Source of the DNA: Zantedeschia hybrid cultivar
Taxonomy: Eukaryota > Streptophyta > Magnoliopsida > Alismatales > Araceae
Length of the DNA: 64,000 bases
Direction of reading: 5' to 3'
Assembly: GCA_030544215.1 (NCBI GenBank)
Contig: JARZZO010000011.1
Coordinates: 40,143,001 to 40,207,000 of the forward strand
The position numbers and the translations under genes were made by a program. A model generated the notes under the pieces. That model did not search any database. It had not been told where the DNA came from and saw only the letters and a list, made by a program, of their open reading frames with translations. This document shows, in pieces, positions 21,254 through 32,236 of this stretch (within the stretch, counting starts at the first letter, position 1; every line of letters begins with the position of its first letter).

Positions 21254-22651
21254 CATGCCCAAGATGACATCAAAGTCGCGAATGGCAAGCACAACTAACT
21301 GGGTAGGTAACTCATGGCCCTTAATGATCAAGGGAACGTCACTCAAACAATTATAAAACAACATGAAATCCCCAGAAGGAACCTCTACCATCAGACCATT
21401 AGATATCTCATCAACGGGTGCAGAAAGAATATCTACGAACTGCTCAGAAATAAAAGAATACGAAGCACCCGAATCAATTAACACATGCGCAGAGTTCCCA
21501 AGGACAGAAAGTGTACCTTCCACCAAGTTGGACGCACGAGCCTCCTTCCTGGTGATAGCTAGAACTCTCCCTTGGGTCCTCGGCTTCTTCTGATCACCTG
21601 GCCTCTGCCCCTGACCATGCCCCTGAGGGCAATACCTCGCCAAATGGCCCTGCTGGCCACAAGTGTAACACCTCCTAGAAAATACAGGACACTAAGTCCC
21701 ACCGTGAGTACCACCGCAATGTCAACAAGTTGTCGGAAGCCTCTGAGCTGCCTCCTGCTGAGCACTGGACACCGACTGACTCTGCTGGCTCTGCCTGGGT
21801 CTGCTACGACCGCTGCTGCCACCGCCTCGAAAGAACCTCCTGAATCTGGAGCCGAGTGAAGATGATCCTGATCCGGACGAAGGAGCTGCTACTGCTGCTG
21901 TCTTTCCCTTGCCATGAGATGGCCCCTAAGTAGTCAGTCCCCTCTCCTGAGCTGACTGATCATGCTGTGCCTCTACTGCCGCGGCACACCTAACCGCCAA
22001 TGCCAAATCTGTACAACACTGGGAAGCCACAAAACTCCTCAAATTGGACCTCAGTCCATCCACAAACCTCTCAGTCCGACGCTCCTCATCTCCTGAGATA
22101 AAGGGCACGAACCTCCCAAGCGAAACAAACTTCATCTGGTACTCAAGCACTGTCATGCTTCCTTGGGTCAACTCCATAAATTCCCTCTCCTTGGCCCTCT
22201 GGACATGCCTAGGGAAGTACTGCGCATTGAATTCCTTCACAAATGTCTCCCATAGAATCTCCTTGAGATTCCTATCTGCATATGACAAACTCTTCAAAGT
22301 GGTCCAATCGTAGGCATCATCCTTCAACATGAAGGTAGCCAACAAAGTCCTCTCAACTGCCGCACAATCCATGATATCAAAAGTCTTCTCCAACTCCTTC
22401 AACCAATGAACAGCCTCGTCAGGGTCGGGACGACCGGTAAAACGAGGCGGCTTCAGCTTCAGGAATCTCTCCAGAGCAGCTGAAGGCCCTCCCCGAGCAC
22501 TAGAACTCTCACTAGGGGCTCGGGTCTGGTATCTAGCCATTGTGTCTATCATAGCCTCCATGAAACGCTCCATACTCGGCCTACCGGCCTCAGATCCACT
22601 AGGGACATCTCCCCGCTCTCTAACAACCGGCATCCTCTTCTTAGGAGCCAT
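21254..22651 (-). pseudogene. Chromovirus gag, zinc knuckle and protease
   Basis: Gag opens at ATG 22651 (MAPKKRMPVVRERGD) and holds the retrotransposon gag domain: LKLKPPRFTGRPDPDEAVHW, FVKEFNAQYFP, REFMELTQGSMTVLEY and FVDGLRSNLRSFVA. A stop at about 21926 ends the first frame, and a Gly/Ser/Arg-rich linker continues after it. Further stops break the C-rich region before the knuckle CYTCGQQGHLARYC (about 21635-21675). The protease follows with VLIDSGASYSFIS and ends at DFDVILGMD, where the Tat element has inserted. With the second half at 6880-9808 this makes one gag-pol. Stops inside gag show inactivation independent of the insertion. Confidence 0.88.
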
Positions 22652-22796
22652 CTAATCGCCTACAATCACAAAAAATTGAAAAGTTCTAATTAGAATCCTA
22701 AAACCTACATTACCGCCGTGCCTGTACGGGATAATGTAATTATTTGCCAAAATTACGATATTTAACCTAGTTATTCATTTATTTGCCAAACTGAAT

Positions 22797-22808
22797 GCTC
22801 TGATACCA
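22797..22808 (-). promoter_or_regulatory. Primer-binding site for initiator tRNA-Met
   Basis: On the minus strand this is TGGTATCAGAGC, the classic plant tRNA-Met primer site, two bases inside the 5' LTR end (CGTTACA at 22811). It fixes the element's orientation and LTR boundary. Confidence 0.9.
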
Positions 22809-22810
22809 AC

Positions 22811-24966
22811 TGTAACGACCCGTCACCTTATAATCGGGGATTCGATTACTAAATGCGTACCGAATCATTAATTTGGAGCCAAACTAGGATCTAGATAAGT
22901 TTGGAAAATAAATAATAAACTAAGCTATTTACATCGCATTCAATTGAAAAGGAAGTGCAGGAATTAAAAATTATTACAATGCGACTCGACTCGACAAATA
23001 ATTACATACTCCAACGAAAGAGAAATAATTAAGCATACAAGCCAGAAAATAAAATAACAACTACATCGGGGCATACCCCGGAACAGCGGCTGCTGGCGCA
23101 CAACCCAAGACAACACTATCCTCACTACGCCTGCCTAGAACCCTCACCTGAAAACTGCAGGGGTGAGTCTCATCGAAAAGACTCAGTAAGGATCCTTCGA
23201 TCCTCACCGCCCATTTACGCACCCACAAGTGCAGATAATTTAAGCAAGTAAAGTAGTAAACACAATTCCTAAATTTCAATATAAAACACATGCAATCGAA
23301 ATATAACATGCACAATTCTAAAACCATTTTACTACGGAACTCACAACCAGCGTCTCGGCAAAACACGCCAACCACAAGGCCGAACGCGGGAAACACCGAC
23401 CCGCTGAGACCAAACAGTAATCCCTCGGATAGCACGCTAGCTACTCCGGCCCAACTGGCTCTAGGTGGTTTCTGCTTCCCCCAGCACGAGTGACACTCTA
23501 AAGGTACCATTCCCACACCGGTACTAGCTAACCTCGGGGTAGACCAGGTGACCCTCTCTCTAGCCGTCACCCGACCACTCCCACACCAGCGCTGTGTCCC
23601 TCCCACACCGACACAGGGTGCCTAAGCGCACTCTAGGTCCACGGTCGCACGAAACACAACACAGTGCGATCCGATTACGTAAAAATCATCATCCTCGAGT
23701 ACGGCTTCAAGCATGCATTTAACTGAACTATCTAATAATGTAAACGTGTGTTAATAGCATGAATTAATGTGATTTTATCTTGAATCGCGTCTGCCAACGT
23801 CATTCAAGCCTCCTAAACTGGTTCATATAAAATGGGCCTCAGAAATGGCCTTAAAACGCATCGTCATATGTAGCCGCCTTTTGAAAGGCGTCGCTATCCC
23901 TAGTCGCTTGATAACGACAGAAACAGAGACAGGCTTCGGAGTGATTTCACTTAAAACGCGTCGTGCATGCAAGTCGCCGTTCAAAAGGCATCGCTGTCCC
24001 TGGACGCTCATCAGTCCAGAGATAGAGTATGTTATTTGGGCTAAATCGCGTCGCGGGTGGAAGCCGCCTTTCTAAAAGGCGTCGCTGTCCCCCGACGCCA
24101 TTTAACCCTCACAGACAGGTTCTTCCTCCGCCATCTCCCAATCCACGGGGTGGGATTTCCTCCCTCAAATGGTGTAAAAATACGAAAAATGTGGAGAAGG
24201 AGGAGAAGAACCTAATTACCCATTAAAACCCCAAATTTCTCATTTCATGCAATTAGTGTTTTCACCCCAAAAACCCCCTAAACATGCTTCAAAGCGGGAA
24301 AAACATAGTTTTAAATACAATACAACGGGGATCGTCACCCTACCGGGTACTCGAACTCCTCCTAATTCCAAGCCGCCAACTCGCCTCGCTACACGCCACC
24401 GCCAGTACTGCCGTAGATGCCGTTACTCCACCGGGACGTCGGCCGCCGTCCGGAGAGAAGTGCGTCGCGGAGGAAGTGATTGTGGCAGTGGAGGAAGTTG
24501 GTAGGTTAATGGAGTGGAGGGAGAGGAGGAATGGGGAGAGGAAAGGAAGGAGAGGGGGAAAGGGTTCGCTGGAAAGTCGGAGGGAAGAGAGGAGAGAGAA
24601 GAGAAAGGTGAGAATGAGGGAAAGGAGGGAGGGTTCGCGGGGTTAAACAGAAGCTGGGTAAAACACGTCGTGCAAGTCCGACGTCATTCAGATGACAAGA
24701 CCGGGCCGTATACTGATAAGACCGGGTCGTACTCTAAATGGCGTCGTCCATCCAAGACGCCATTCAGACGATAAGACCGGGGCTGTACTCTCGCGGCCCA
24801 AGGCCAGCCCACGTGGTGCCCACGTGACACAGCCTAAAATACGTCCACATTACTAGACGCCGTTTAAACCGCGTCGAGCTTGAGTCTCAGCCCCACCAGG
24901 GCCCAAATTAAGGGATCCGACCCTGAAACTGACCCGATAACCGGATCCGAAACCTCAATCCTTACA
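22811..24966 (-). repeat. Chromovirus 5' LTR (complete)
   Basis: 2,156 bp, plus-strand ends TGTAACGACCCG and CCTTACA. It contains the region corresponding to the copia target at 23468, three hairpin repeats at 23851, 23951 and 24041, and a GA-rich tract at about 24505-24640. The short open frames in it are compositional. Plastid psbB sequence begins at 24967. Confidence 0.9.
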
Positions 24967-25789
24967 GAACCAACCCCTTGGACTGCTACGAAAAACACCG
25001 TCGGATTTCAAAGTAGCCCGATCCAATTCAAAAATTTCGTCTAGCATATTTTTTCACAGTAGCAGGATCATTGTAATTAACTCCATTAAGTTCGCCACCG
25101 TAGAAGTCAACAGTTACACCTACTTGTTCGACACTATACTTTGATTCTGCTCGGAACATCGGCTCTCACAATTCCATCTCCATCTACCAAAACTGCCGGA
25201 AATGTTTCAAAAAAAAGTAGGCATACAACGTACAAAAAGCTCGTGTCCTTCTTTATCTCTAAAGATAGGGTCCCCTAACCACCCAACAGCTATTCCATCC
25301 CCATTGTCCATTGAGCCCGCTCTGAATAATCCTCCCTTTGCCGGATTATTACCAATGTAATTATAAAAGGCTAATCTCTCGAGAATTTTCGACTTCGATA
25401 AACTTAGATTTTCAGCTAGTCCGGCACCAACCCTTTGATATATTTCTTGCTGAAAATATCCTTGATCCCACTGATAATGAGTGGGGCCAAATAATTCAAT
25501 CGGGGTAGTTGCCGAACCATAATACCACATAGTCCCAGCAACAATGAAAGCTGCAAAAACCATAGCAGCGATACTACTGGAAAGGATAGTTTCAATATTT
25601 CCCGTACGTAATCCTTTGTATAGACGCGGAGGCGGACGGACACTAAGATGGAATAGACCTGCTAATATGCCTAATGTCCCTACTGCCATATGATGAGAAG
25701 CTATATACCTCCTAGAACAAAAGGATCAAAACCTTCTGCGCCCCACGCTGGATTTACAGGTTGTACTTTCCAGTTAGTCCATAAGGATC
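24967..25789 (-). pseudogene. psbB: psbB (CP47), C-terminal two-thirds, plastid-derived copy
   Basis: CP47 is a core antenna protein of photosystem II; this is a transferred fragment. On the minus strand one reads KVQPVNPAWGAEGFDP, ASHHMAVGTLGILAGLFHLS, IELFGPTHYQWDQGYFQQ, YNYIGNNPAKGGLFRAG and GVFRSSPRGWF, ending abruptly at the chromovirus LTR. The last part of the gene must lie left of the window. Changes against the usual protein include an extra Tyr in TMWYYGS, a Trp lost near SLSKSKI, and frame breaks beyond MPTFF. It joins the N-terminal piece across the solo LTR at 25790-26652. Confidence 0.93.
25785..25789. repeat. Target-site duplication GGATC, left copy
   Basis: GGATC precedes the solo LTR and recurs at 26653-26657; the psbB sequence is continuous if one copy and the LTR are removed. 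Confidence 0.9.
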
Positions 25790-26652
25790 TGATGGGGGCA
25801 GAATCCGATTCGGCCCGTTAGAACAGCCCAATCACTGGGATCAGCCCAACAACAATAGCAGTAAAGGCCCACTGGCGGCCTTCGGCCTGTTAGCGGCCCA
25901 GCAGCCCTCGGCCCAACAGCAGCCCAGTAGTCTTCGGCCCGTTAGCGGCCCAGCAGCCTTCGGCCCATCAGCGGCCCAGTAGCCCTCGGCCCAGTAGGCT
26001 TCAATCCACTAAGCGGCGTCAGGCCCATCAGCGGCCCCTCCCCCTTCGGCCCAGTAGCCGTATCCAGCCCACTCTGGTGGGAGGGTTAGGCGCTATGGCG
26101 GTTTATCAGTAAACCAAAACATAGTCTTATATCGGTTGCCACCACTAAGCAACCTCTATCCTCCGCTATAAATACACGGCTATTTATTACCAAAGGTATG
26201 TCTTCTCGACCAAGGACAACAGTCCAAAAGCATTAAAGCTACTTCTTCTTCCTTGACTTCTGAATCGAATCTTCTTCAGAAGCTAACTTAGCCGTCGGAG
26301 GGGGTTCCTTAGGGCCGAAGCCCGGGACTCCTACTGACCGGTTCTTCTTCTTCTCCTCTTTCTGCAGGAGCTTCGGTTTGAATCTTCGCCGACCTCTCCG
26401 AGTCAGTCTCGGCCGCCGACCTCGGATTTTCTCCCCCCGGTCTCAACGCCTTTCGCAGGCTGGTCCGCCTCAGCCGAAGGAGTCTCATCTTCGCTCCGAG
26501 CGAGCCTTCACCCGGGCGCCTCTCGGCCTCGGGTCCTTGGTTCCATCTCCGCCCTCGTCTAGTCTCGGATTCCCGTCGATCCTCTTCATCGATCCGATCC
26601 AATTGCGGGTTCCAGTCTCGGAATCCGACCGTGGTAAGCTTCGGCAACATCA
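25790..26652 (+). mobile_element. Solo Tat-type LTR in psbB
   Basis: 863 bp, TGATGGGGGCAG...GGCAACATCA, the same family as the LTRs of the 9809-21248 element, with TATAAATA at 26167. No internal region is present and a perfect 5-bp TSD flanks it, so it is the product of LTR-LTR recombination. That process and the insertion itself point to a nuclear location for the psbB copy. Confidence 0.93.
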
Positions 26653-27134
26653 GGATCAGACACCCATATTCCAGGAGCATACAAGCTTGTTACATGAAAT
26701 GCACCAAAGCCAAAGCAAGCCACCCAAATAAATGAATTCCAAAAATTTTGGGCAAATCCAAAGAGGGTTTTCCCGTACGTTCATCACAGAATATTTCTAG
26801 GTCCCAATACACCCAATGCCAGATAGCTGCCAAGAAGCACAAGCCAGAAAAGACAATATGTACACCTGCCACACCTTCGTAACTCCAAATACCTGGATTC
26901 GTTATAGTTCCCCCTGTAATACCCAACTGCCCAATGAATTGGTTATTCCTAAATGAGTCATTTAGGGTACATTGGATCAAGAACGGGGTCAGAGGGATCA
27001 AAAACCGCTAATTCGTATAGAGCCATTGAACCGGCCCAACTAGAAACTAAAGCAGTATGCATTATGTGGACAGAAAGCAACCGACCGGGATCATTCAATA
27101 CAACGGTATGAACACGATACCAAGGCAAACCCAT
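26653..27134 (-). pseudogene. psbB: psbB (CP47), N-terminal part, plastid-derived copy
   Basis: Starts at ATG 27134 (GLPWYRVHTVVLNDPGRLL) and continues with SWAGSMALYELAVFDPSDP. After DPVLDPM the copy is disturbed: a stop and a frameshift replace the usual WRQGMFVIPFMTRLG, and NQFIGQLGITGGTITNPG follows. It then keeps IWSYEGVAGVHIVFSG, AIWHWVYWDLEIFCDERTG and LDLPKIFGIHLF before another frame break near the solo LTR. The start matches the conserved plastid start codon. It is non-functional. Confidence 0.93.
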
Positions 27135-27547
27135 GGAAATACCCCTTGATCAAAGATAAATAGACACCATGTAACTTTATCGCATTGGACTAAAAAACTC
27201 AAAATATATAAAAAATATATATAATATATAAATATATACTATACTATGTGCCTAACCTTTTTTTTTTCAGTAGATTATCTATGAACAAGGGTGAATTTTG
27301 ATTCCGTTACATTGGAAATAATGGAAAATTTCGGAACAAAGAGAAGCAGATCTATTCTATACCCGATAAGTAAGAATACGTAATGGGGAATTGGTTTCAT
27401 TTTTGGAAACCAAATGCAAAAACACTCGTTGATTATTCGAACTATCCCCTTATAAGAATTTTTCTTTATTCATTCCGTAAATTGATTGTTACATCTTCAC
27501 ATCAAAGCAAAATATAGTACTTTTATTTAATTTCTTTTTTTGATTTT
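27135..27547. other. psbB-clpP spacer, plastid-derived
   Basis: About 410 bp of AT-rich sequence between the divergent psbB and clpP copies, the arrangement found in plastid genomes. It includes a run of TATATA repeats at about 27205-27240. No gene is seen. Confidence 0.7.
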
Positions 27548-28287
27548 ATGCCCGTTGGTGTTCCAAAAGTGCCTTTTCTTATTCCTGGAGATGAAGATGC
27601 AACTTGGGTTGACTTATTCAACCGACTTTCTAGAGAAAGAGTACTTTTTTAAGGAAAAAAAATTGATTACGAGGTCTCGAATCGGATTACTGGTCTTATG
27701 ATATATCTTAATATGGAGGATGAGAATGAGGAATTTCATTTGTTTATAAACTCCCCCGGTGGATCGGTAATAATAGGAATAGCTGTTTTTTATACTATGG
27801 GCTATATGAAATCGGATTTATATACAATATGAGTAGGAAGAGCCGCTTCAATGGCATCTTTAATTCTGTCCGGAGGACATACGAGGAAACGTTCAGCATT
27901 CCCTCACGCTAGGATCATGATTCACCAACCTCTCACTTCTTTTTTTGATGGAAATTCAGTAGACCATTCTTGGGAAATAAGGGAAATACAGGAAATTCGC
28001 AGTATCGTCATAGACATGTATATGGAAACAACGCTCCAATCTTATTTGCAGATAATGCACGACCTCGAAAGGCATGAGTTTATGTCAGCAGAAGATGCCA
28101 TATGTTATGGCCTTATTGATTCTATATCGGGGAGGATCCTTTTGGTTTTCTTCATAATAGAAGACGTCTTGGAACTAGTTTTCGTCCTAGACGTCGTGAA
28201 AGTGGTGGTGATTCTCCAGCTACATGTGAAGACATAATTTCAATTTTACGTGATTTGATATTTGATATTTTTTTTTTACCCAAATAA
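27548..28287 (+). pseudogene. clpP: clpP1, intronless, divergent, with C-terminal extension; plastid-derived pseudogene
   Basis: ClpP1 is the plastid-encoded serine protease subunit of the Clp complex. The copy starts MPVGVPKVPFLIPGDEDATWVD and runs straight through the positions where plastid clpP normally has two introns (after WVD and after FPHAR). The catalytic residues are visible: Ser in RAASMAS, His in RIMIHQP, Asp in YGLID. Sequence between them is strongly diverged from typical clpP. Stops at about 27651 (TAA) and 27830 (TGA), and a frameshift near 28130, kill the frame. Beyond the shift an Arg-rich tail (NRRRLGTSFRPRRRES) ends at TAA 28285-28287, so the ancestral product was about 246 residues against the usual 196. 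Confidence 0.9.
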
Positions 28288-28382
28288 AATATTCATTCAA
28301 TTGAAGGGACAAAATTCATAACCATCAGGTTAACATCGATCTAAACCAGCCCATGATAATCCCATCATATATACGATGAAGC

Positions 28383-28476
28383 ATGCCAACTATTAAACAA
28401 CTTATTAGAAACGCAAGATAGCCAATAAGAAAAGTCAAGAGAACTCCTGCTCTTCGAGGATGTCCTCAGCGTCGAG
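28383..28476 (+). pseudogene. rps12: rps12 5' exon, plastid-derived
   Basis: First exon of the trans-spliced plastid ribosomal protein S12 gene: MPTIKQLIRNAR, then TAG where Gln is expected, PIRKV and RTPALRGCPQRR. The last about 15 bases of the normal exon (GTCTR-coding) are missing before the intron start GCGACTCGTTT. It lies downstream of clpP as in plastid genomes, but on the same strand only because the whole block is inverted together. Confidence 0.9.
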
Positions 28477-29261
28477 CGACTCGTTTATTTAGATCATGAG
28501 CTTGAACACAAATGAGACAATCGTTCCAGTATCAATGACTAGTACCAATGAATAGATAGAATGGAAAAAAATGGAAGAATACTATTTAAACTACAAATAA
28601 AGATGTATCATGTACCTCTATTGATTGTGTATGAATTTTATGGTTTCTGTTGGTGCAAATCCAATCACCTCGATTTGAGATGAAAATCAATTCTCCATTA
28701 GTAGCAAAAGGTTATCTTAAGCGGGGAAACAATATATAAGAAACAAAACAATTATGCTCTTATTCTCGAAATAACGGACTAACAGGATCCGCTACCTAGC
28801 CAACTTTCATAATTAAATGCTATCACTGTATGCATAGCTCTCATTGTGAAAAGACCTATTACTGTATAATTCGTGGGTAGAGCCAAAAAGTACGAACTAT
28901 ACAAGTTACCAAAAACATTGATTAAATGGAATGGAAGAAAGAGCTCCAGTGTATAGAGAGGACCTCATCGTTTAAGAAGTAACCATAGAAACGAAGGAAT
29001 CCACTATTTATTTTAAATAATTAATATAATATAATTGATTTTACAAATTTTATTATTGATTGGTCGAATTTCTTATTTCCACAAGCGAAATACCTGACTA
29101 AAAGAAATCAAATAAAAAATTGTGGTTGGGAAGGGCAAAAGCCATTGGAATTTATATTTTATATATCGAACTAATCCGTTTTGTTATTAATTAACTGAGG
29201 AAAAAGAATAACTGAACGAACATAAATCAAATAGTTATTCATCAAAGTTTAATTTGATTAA
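28477..29261 (+). other. rps12 5' intron half and rps12-rpl20 spacer
   Basis: It opens with sequence resembling the start of the rps12 group II trans-intron (GATCATGAGCTTGAACA...AATGAGACAATCG), then AT-rich plastid spacer. No gene was found in it. Confidence 0.7.
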
Positions 29262-29508
29262 ATGACCAGAGTTAGACGAGGATATACAGCTTGGAGACGC
29301 CGAACAAAAATGTGTTTATTTGTTTCAAGCCATCGAGGGGCTCATTCAAGACTTACTCGAACTATTACTCAACAGAAAATGAGAGCTTTGGATTCTGCTT
29401 ATAGAGATAGAGGTAGGCAAAAGAGAGATTTTCGTCGTGTGTGGATCACGCGGATAAATGCAGTAACTCGTGAGAACGAGGTTTCCTATAGTTATAGTAG
29501 ATTGCTAT
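29262..29508 (+). pseudogene. rpl20: rpl20, plastid-derived, 3'-truncated by an LTR
   Basis: Plastid ribosomal protein L20. ATG at 29262; the frame MTRVRRGYTAWRRRTK...SSHRGAHSRLTRTITQQKMRAL...WITRINAVTREN...YSYSRLL is open for 82 codons, then runs into the LTR at 29509. The usual protein is about 115-130 residues, so the last third is lost. Position after clpP and rps12 matches the plastid order. Confidence 0.93.
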
Positions 29509-30077
29509 TGATGGGGTAGAATCCGATTCGGCCCATTAAACAGCCCAACACCAGCATCAACCCAACAACAGTAACAGTAAGAGGCCCACTGGCAGCCTTC
29601 GGCCCATCAGCGGCCCTCGGCCCATTAGCAGCCCAGTGGTCCTCGGCCCATTAGCAGCCCAGTGGTCCTCGACCCATCAGCAGCCCAGCGGCCCTCGGCC
29701 CAGTTGGCCTTAGCCCACTAAGTGGCATCCGGCCCAACAGCGGCCCCCACCTTTGGCCCAGTAGCCGTATCCGGCCCACTCCGGTGGGAGGATTAGGCGC
29801 TATGGCGGTTTATCAGTAAACCAAAAAATAGTCCTATATCGGCTGCCACCATTAAGCAACTTCTACCCTCCGCTATAAATACAAGGCTATTTATTACCCA
29901 AGGGTATGTCTTCTTGACCAAGGACAACAGTCCAAAAGCATTAAAGCTATCTATTCTTCCTTTCCTTCTGAATCGAATCTTCTTCAGAAGCTAACTTAGC
30001 CGTCGGAGGGGATTCTCTTGGGCCGAAGCCCGGGACTCCTACTAACCGGTTCTTCTTTTTCCTCCTTCTGCAGGGGC
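29509..30077 (+). mobile_element. Truncated Tat-type LTR at the plastid/mitochondrial junction
   Basis: Starts TGATGGGGTAGAATCC at 29509 and follows the LTR family for about 569 bp (TATA at 29874), ending at CTTCTGCAGGGGCT near 30077. There the family sequence stops and unrelated mitochondrial-type DNA begins. No TSD is recoverable, so a deletion or rearrangement removed the LTR 3' end and the flanking plastid DNA. Confidence 0.88.
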
Positions 30078-32144
30078 TAAGTTAGAGGAAGGCTTAGAAG
30101 AGAGTAGGGGCGTAATAGTAGTCTGGGGAGTTTTGGGGGTATAGCTGGAGGTTCCATGTCAAGTCAACTCATTCAATGAATGTTGTTTCATTCACCACGC
30201 AAAGGAAGAAATTCAGCCTTAACTAAAAGCCCAAAGGCTTGAGCCTATCGAAGTCACTTATGGATCCAGATTCCATTCTTTTTGAGTGATCGAAGCCAGT
30301 GAAAGGTAGATTCATTCAATCCGAACCTCTGCTATCTCGATGCGAAACCTTAAGTGGCCAAGCAAGCTCAGCAAGGGCGCTAAGCAGGAATGGATATGCC
30401 ACATAAAATGGATTTAGTTTTAGAAAGTGTTTTGGGCCTCAGGCTTTCCGCTCTGGCGATACTTGCACCTATAGTGGCAGCACCTTATTCCACTACGTAT
30501 CCGTCTGTCTGTTTCAAGAAAGAAATTGGTTAGTTAGATCACGCAAGAGCTGAAGGCTTTGCTTTCCAGGCTACTGCTAGCCGAGCTTGGAACAATAAGG
30601 GTTACCACCAACTTATTAGAAGAAAGATATCTTTAGAAGTCTCCATCTAATCTGACAAAGAAAAAGGCTGATGGGGTACTTTCACTCTTCAATCGGTATC
30701 GGTACGTCTTTCTCACCACAAGAAGTATTTAAGGAAGGGGAGAGTACTGAGCAGCTTGAGAAACTTCAGTAGCATAACGAACATCCGCAATTGAACCTGC
30801 AGCTCCTTTCGCAACTCGAGGAGATGCCACGCTTGTTCAAGCGTTTGAGTAGCCGACTGACTTTAGTCTGATTGAAACGACTTCCTTTCCGGAAGGTCAA
30901 GCTAGCTGGGAAGCGAAAGCGGTCCATCTTAGTAGTCAATTACCTGAGCAATAACTTGAAGGTGAAAGACCCTCACCCGAACTCAGTAGGAAGCAAAGCA
31001 CGCTGGTCCGTAGAAGGAAGAATCCGCAACTTGCATTGAAGGGTAGGACTTGGCTCTCCCTGAAGACGCATTTTCATAATCTACAGAGCCCTTCTGGTCT
31101 GGCTTCTTACTGAGTTTGGGATTAGATGTCAGACCAAGCCTTTTGGGGCTAGCTTTTTCTCTCCTTTTCCTTCTCGTGAACAAGCGCGAGATAGCCAATC
31201 TAATCTCTCTAAGGCAAGCTCAACTCAACTAGTCGCAAGAGAGAGAAAGTCACTTGTTAGAGGATATCACGGAATCCGTCCTCAGATTTGATTATGAAAA
31301 GGGCTTACTTACAACAATAGGCCTTACCGAGGTAGCTTCCTCTTGCTTTCTAGCCAGCCGCCATTTCTCTTTTTTGCGCTTGCCTCCCGAAGCAAGGGCA
31401 AAGTCTGTATCCGTGTACGAGGCAGTGTTCGTATTCCCCTGCGGCACCCCCAACCTATGACCAAGTGTGAGATAGAAATGACAGTATGAAAAGATAGAAA
31501 ATCAATTCCTTCCGGTATGCTATTCCAGCTTGTATTGTAGTCTTTCCAGTAACTGGTAGCCATATTTAGGTTTAGGCCTAATAAAGTGAGTGTTCTAGAC
31601 AGCTTCGTTCCGAGGGTTCAAAGTCTCGCTCCTAGTCGAGTTACAAGTCTTACACTCGCATATATATCCGGACAAGTGTATTTCGTTCCGGATGATTTCG
31701 AAAACTAATGCTATTATTGAATTTGCCTATTCTCCTGTTGCCAAACCTGGTATCGTGCTGAATGTCGAGTTGCTTATCTCAAGTTGAAGCCATTTAGGAA
31801 AGGCAGTCCCGAAAGCTTGATTATATGTTCTAGGGGTTGAACTCCGGATTCCAGTCCTTTAGCCTAAAAAGTGTGAATGCTGTAAAGTTCTTGCCTAAAA
31901 AATTCGACCCTTGAACTCGAGCTGCTACGCTCCTTTGAAACTAGCTGGAGAGAAGGAAGAGAGGTCCGACTAAGATCTAGAGAAAAAGAGAGAGAGGCAT
32001 CCTTTTTGGAATTCTAGCCTCGGGCTTTGTTTAATTGAACTAGTCTCAGATGGAGAGTCTTCCTCTACTCTAGGACCGATGCCAAAAACCCGATCGGAAA
32101 AGCTCAGTTAAGATTTTTTTTCATTTAAGAGATGTTGCCACCTC
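30078..32144. other. Mitochondrial-type intergenic DNA, no gene recognised
   Basis: Sequence of balanced composition with the look of angiosperm mitochondrial spacer (many GAAAG/CTTTC and AAGCAAGC stretches). Open frames such as 31254-31460 and 31324-31563 (minus) overlap on opposite strands and match nothing I know. Confidence 0.5.
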
Positions 32145-32236
32145 CCTCTCCTTTAAGTCGAGTCACTTCGTCCCTCTCCTGCTGGTCGAGTCATAAAATA
32201 CCTCTCCTTTTAGACGAGTCACTTCGTCCCTCTCCT
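32145..32236 (+). repeat. Local cluster of a dispersed ~30-bp repeat
   Basis: Two clear copies of CCTCTCCTTT(A)AGTCGAGTCACTTCGTCCCTCTCCT (32145-32180, 32201-32236) flank a degenerate one (GGTCGAGTCATAAAATA). Single copies are at 49142-49173 (opposite strand) and inside rpl5 at 54099-54130. Confidence 0.85.

Larger units (their letters stand above)
5292..24966 (-). mobile_element. Ty3/gypsy element, chromovirus-like (probably Tekay), hosting two nested insertions
   Basis: On the minus strand the order is 5' LTR 22811-24966, primer site, gag 22651 downward, zinc knuckle, protease, [Tat element 9809-21248], RT, RNase H, integrase with a chromodomain-like tail ending near 6880, PPT, and 3' LTR 6750-5292. 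The left part of the 3' LTR (equivalent to 22811-23467) is displaced by the copia insertion to beyond the window. LTR termini are TGTAAGG...CGTTACA. The element sits inside plastid-derived psbB; GAACC at 24967-24971 is one candidate TSD copy, and the other lies outside the window. Gag-pol carries several stops and deletions, so the element is dead. Confidence 0.85.

Noticed and set aside
24967..29508. A functional plastid operon
   Set aside because: psbB is split by an LTR and truncated, clpP and rps12 have stops, rpl20 is truncated.
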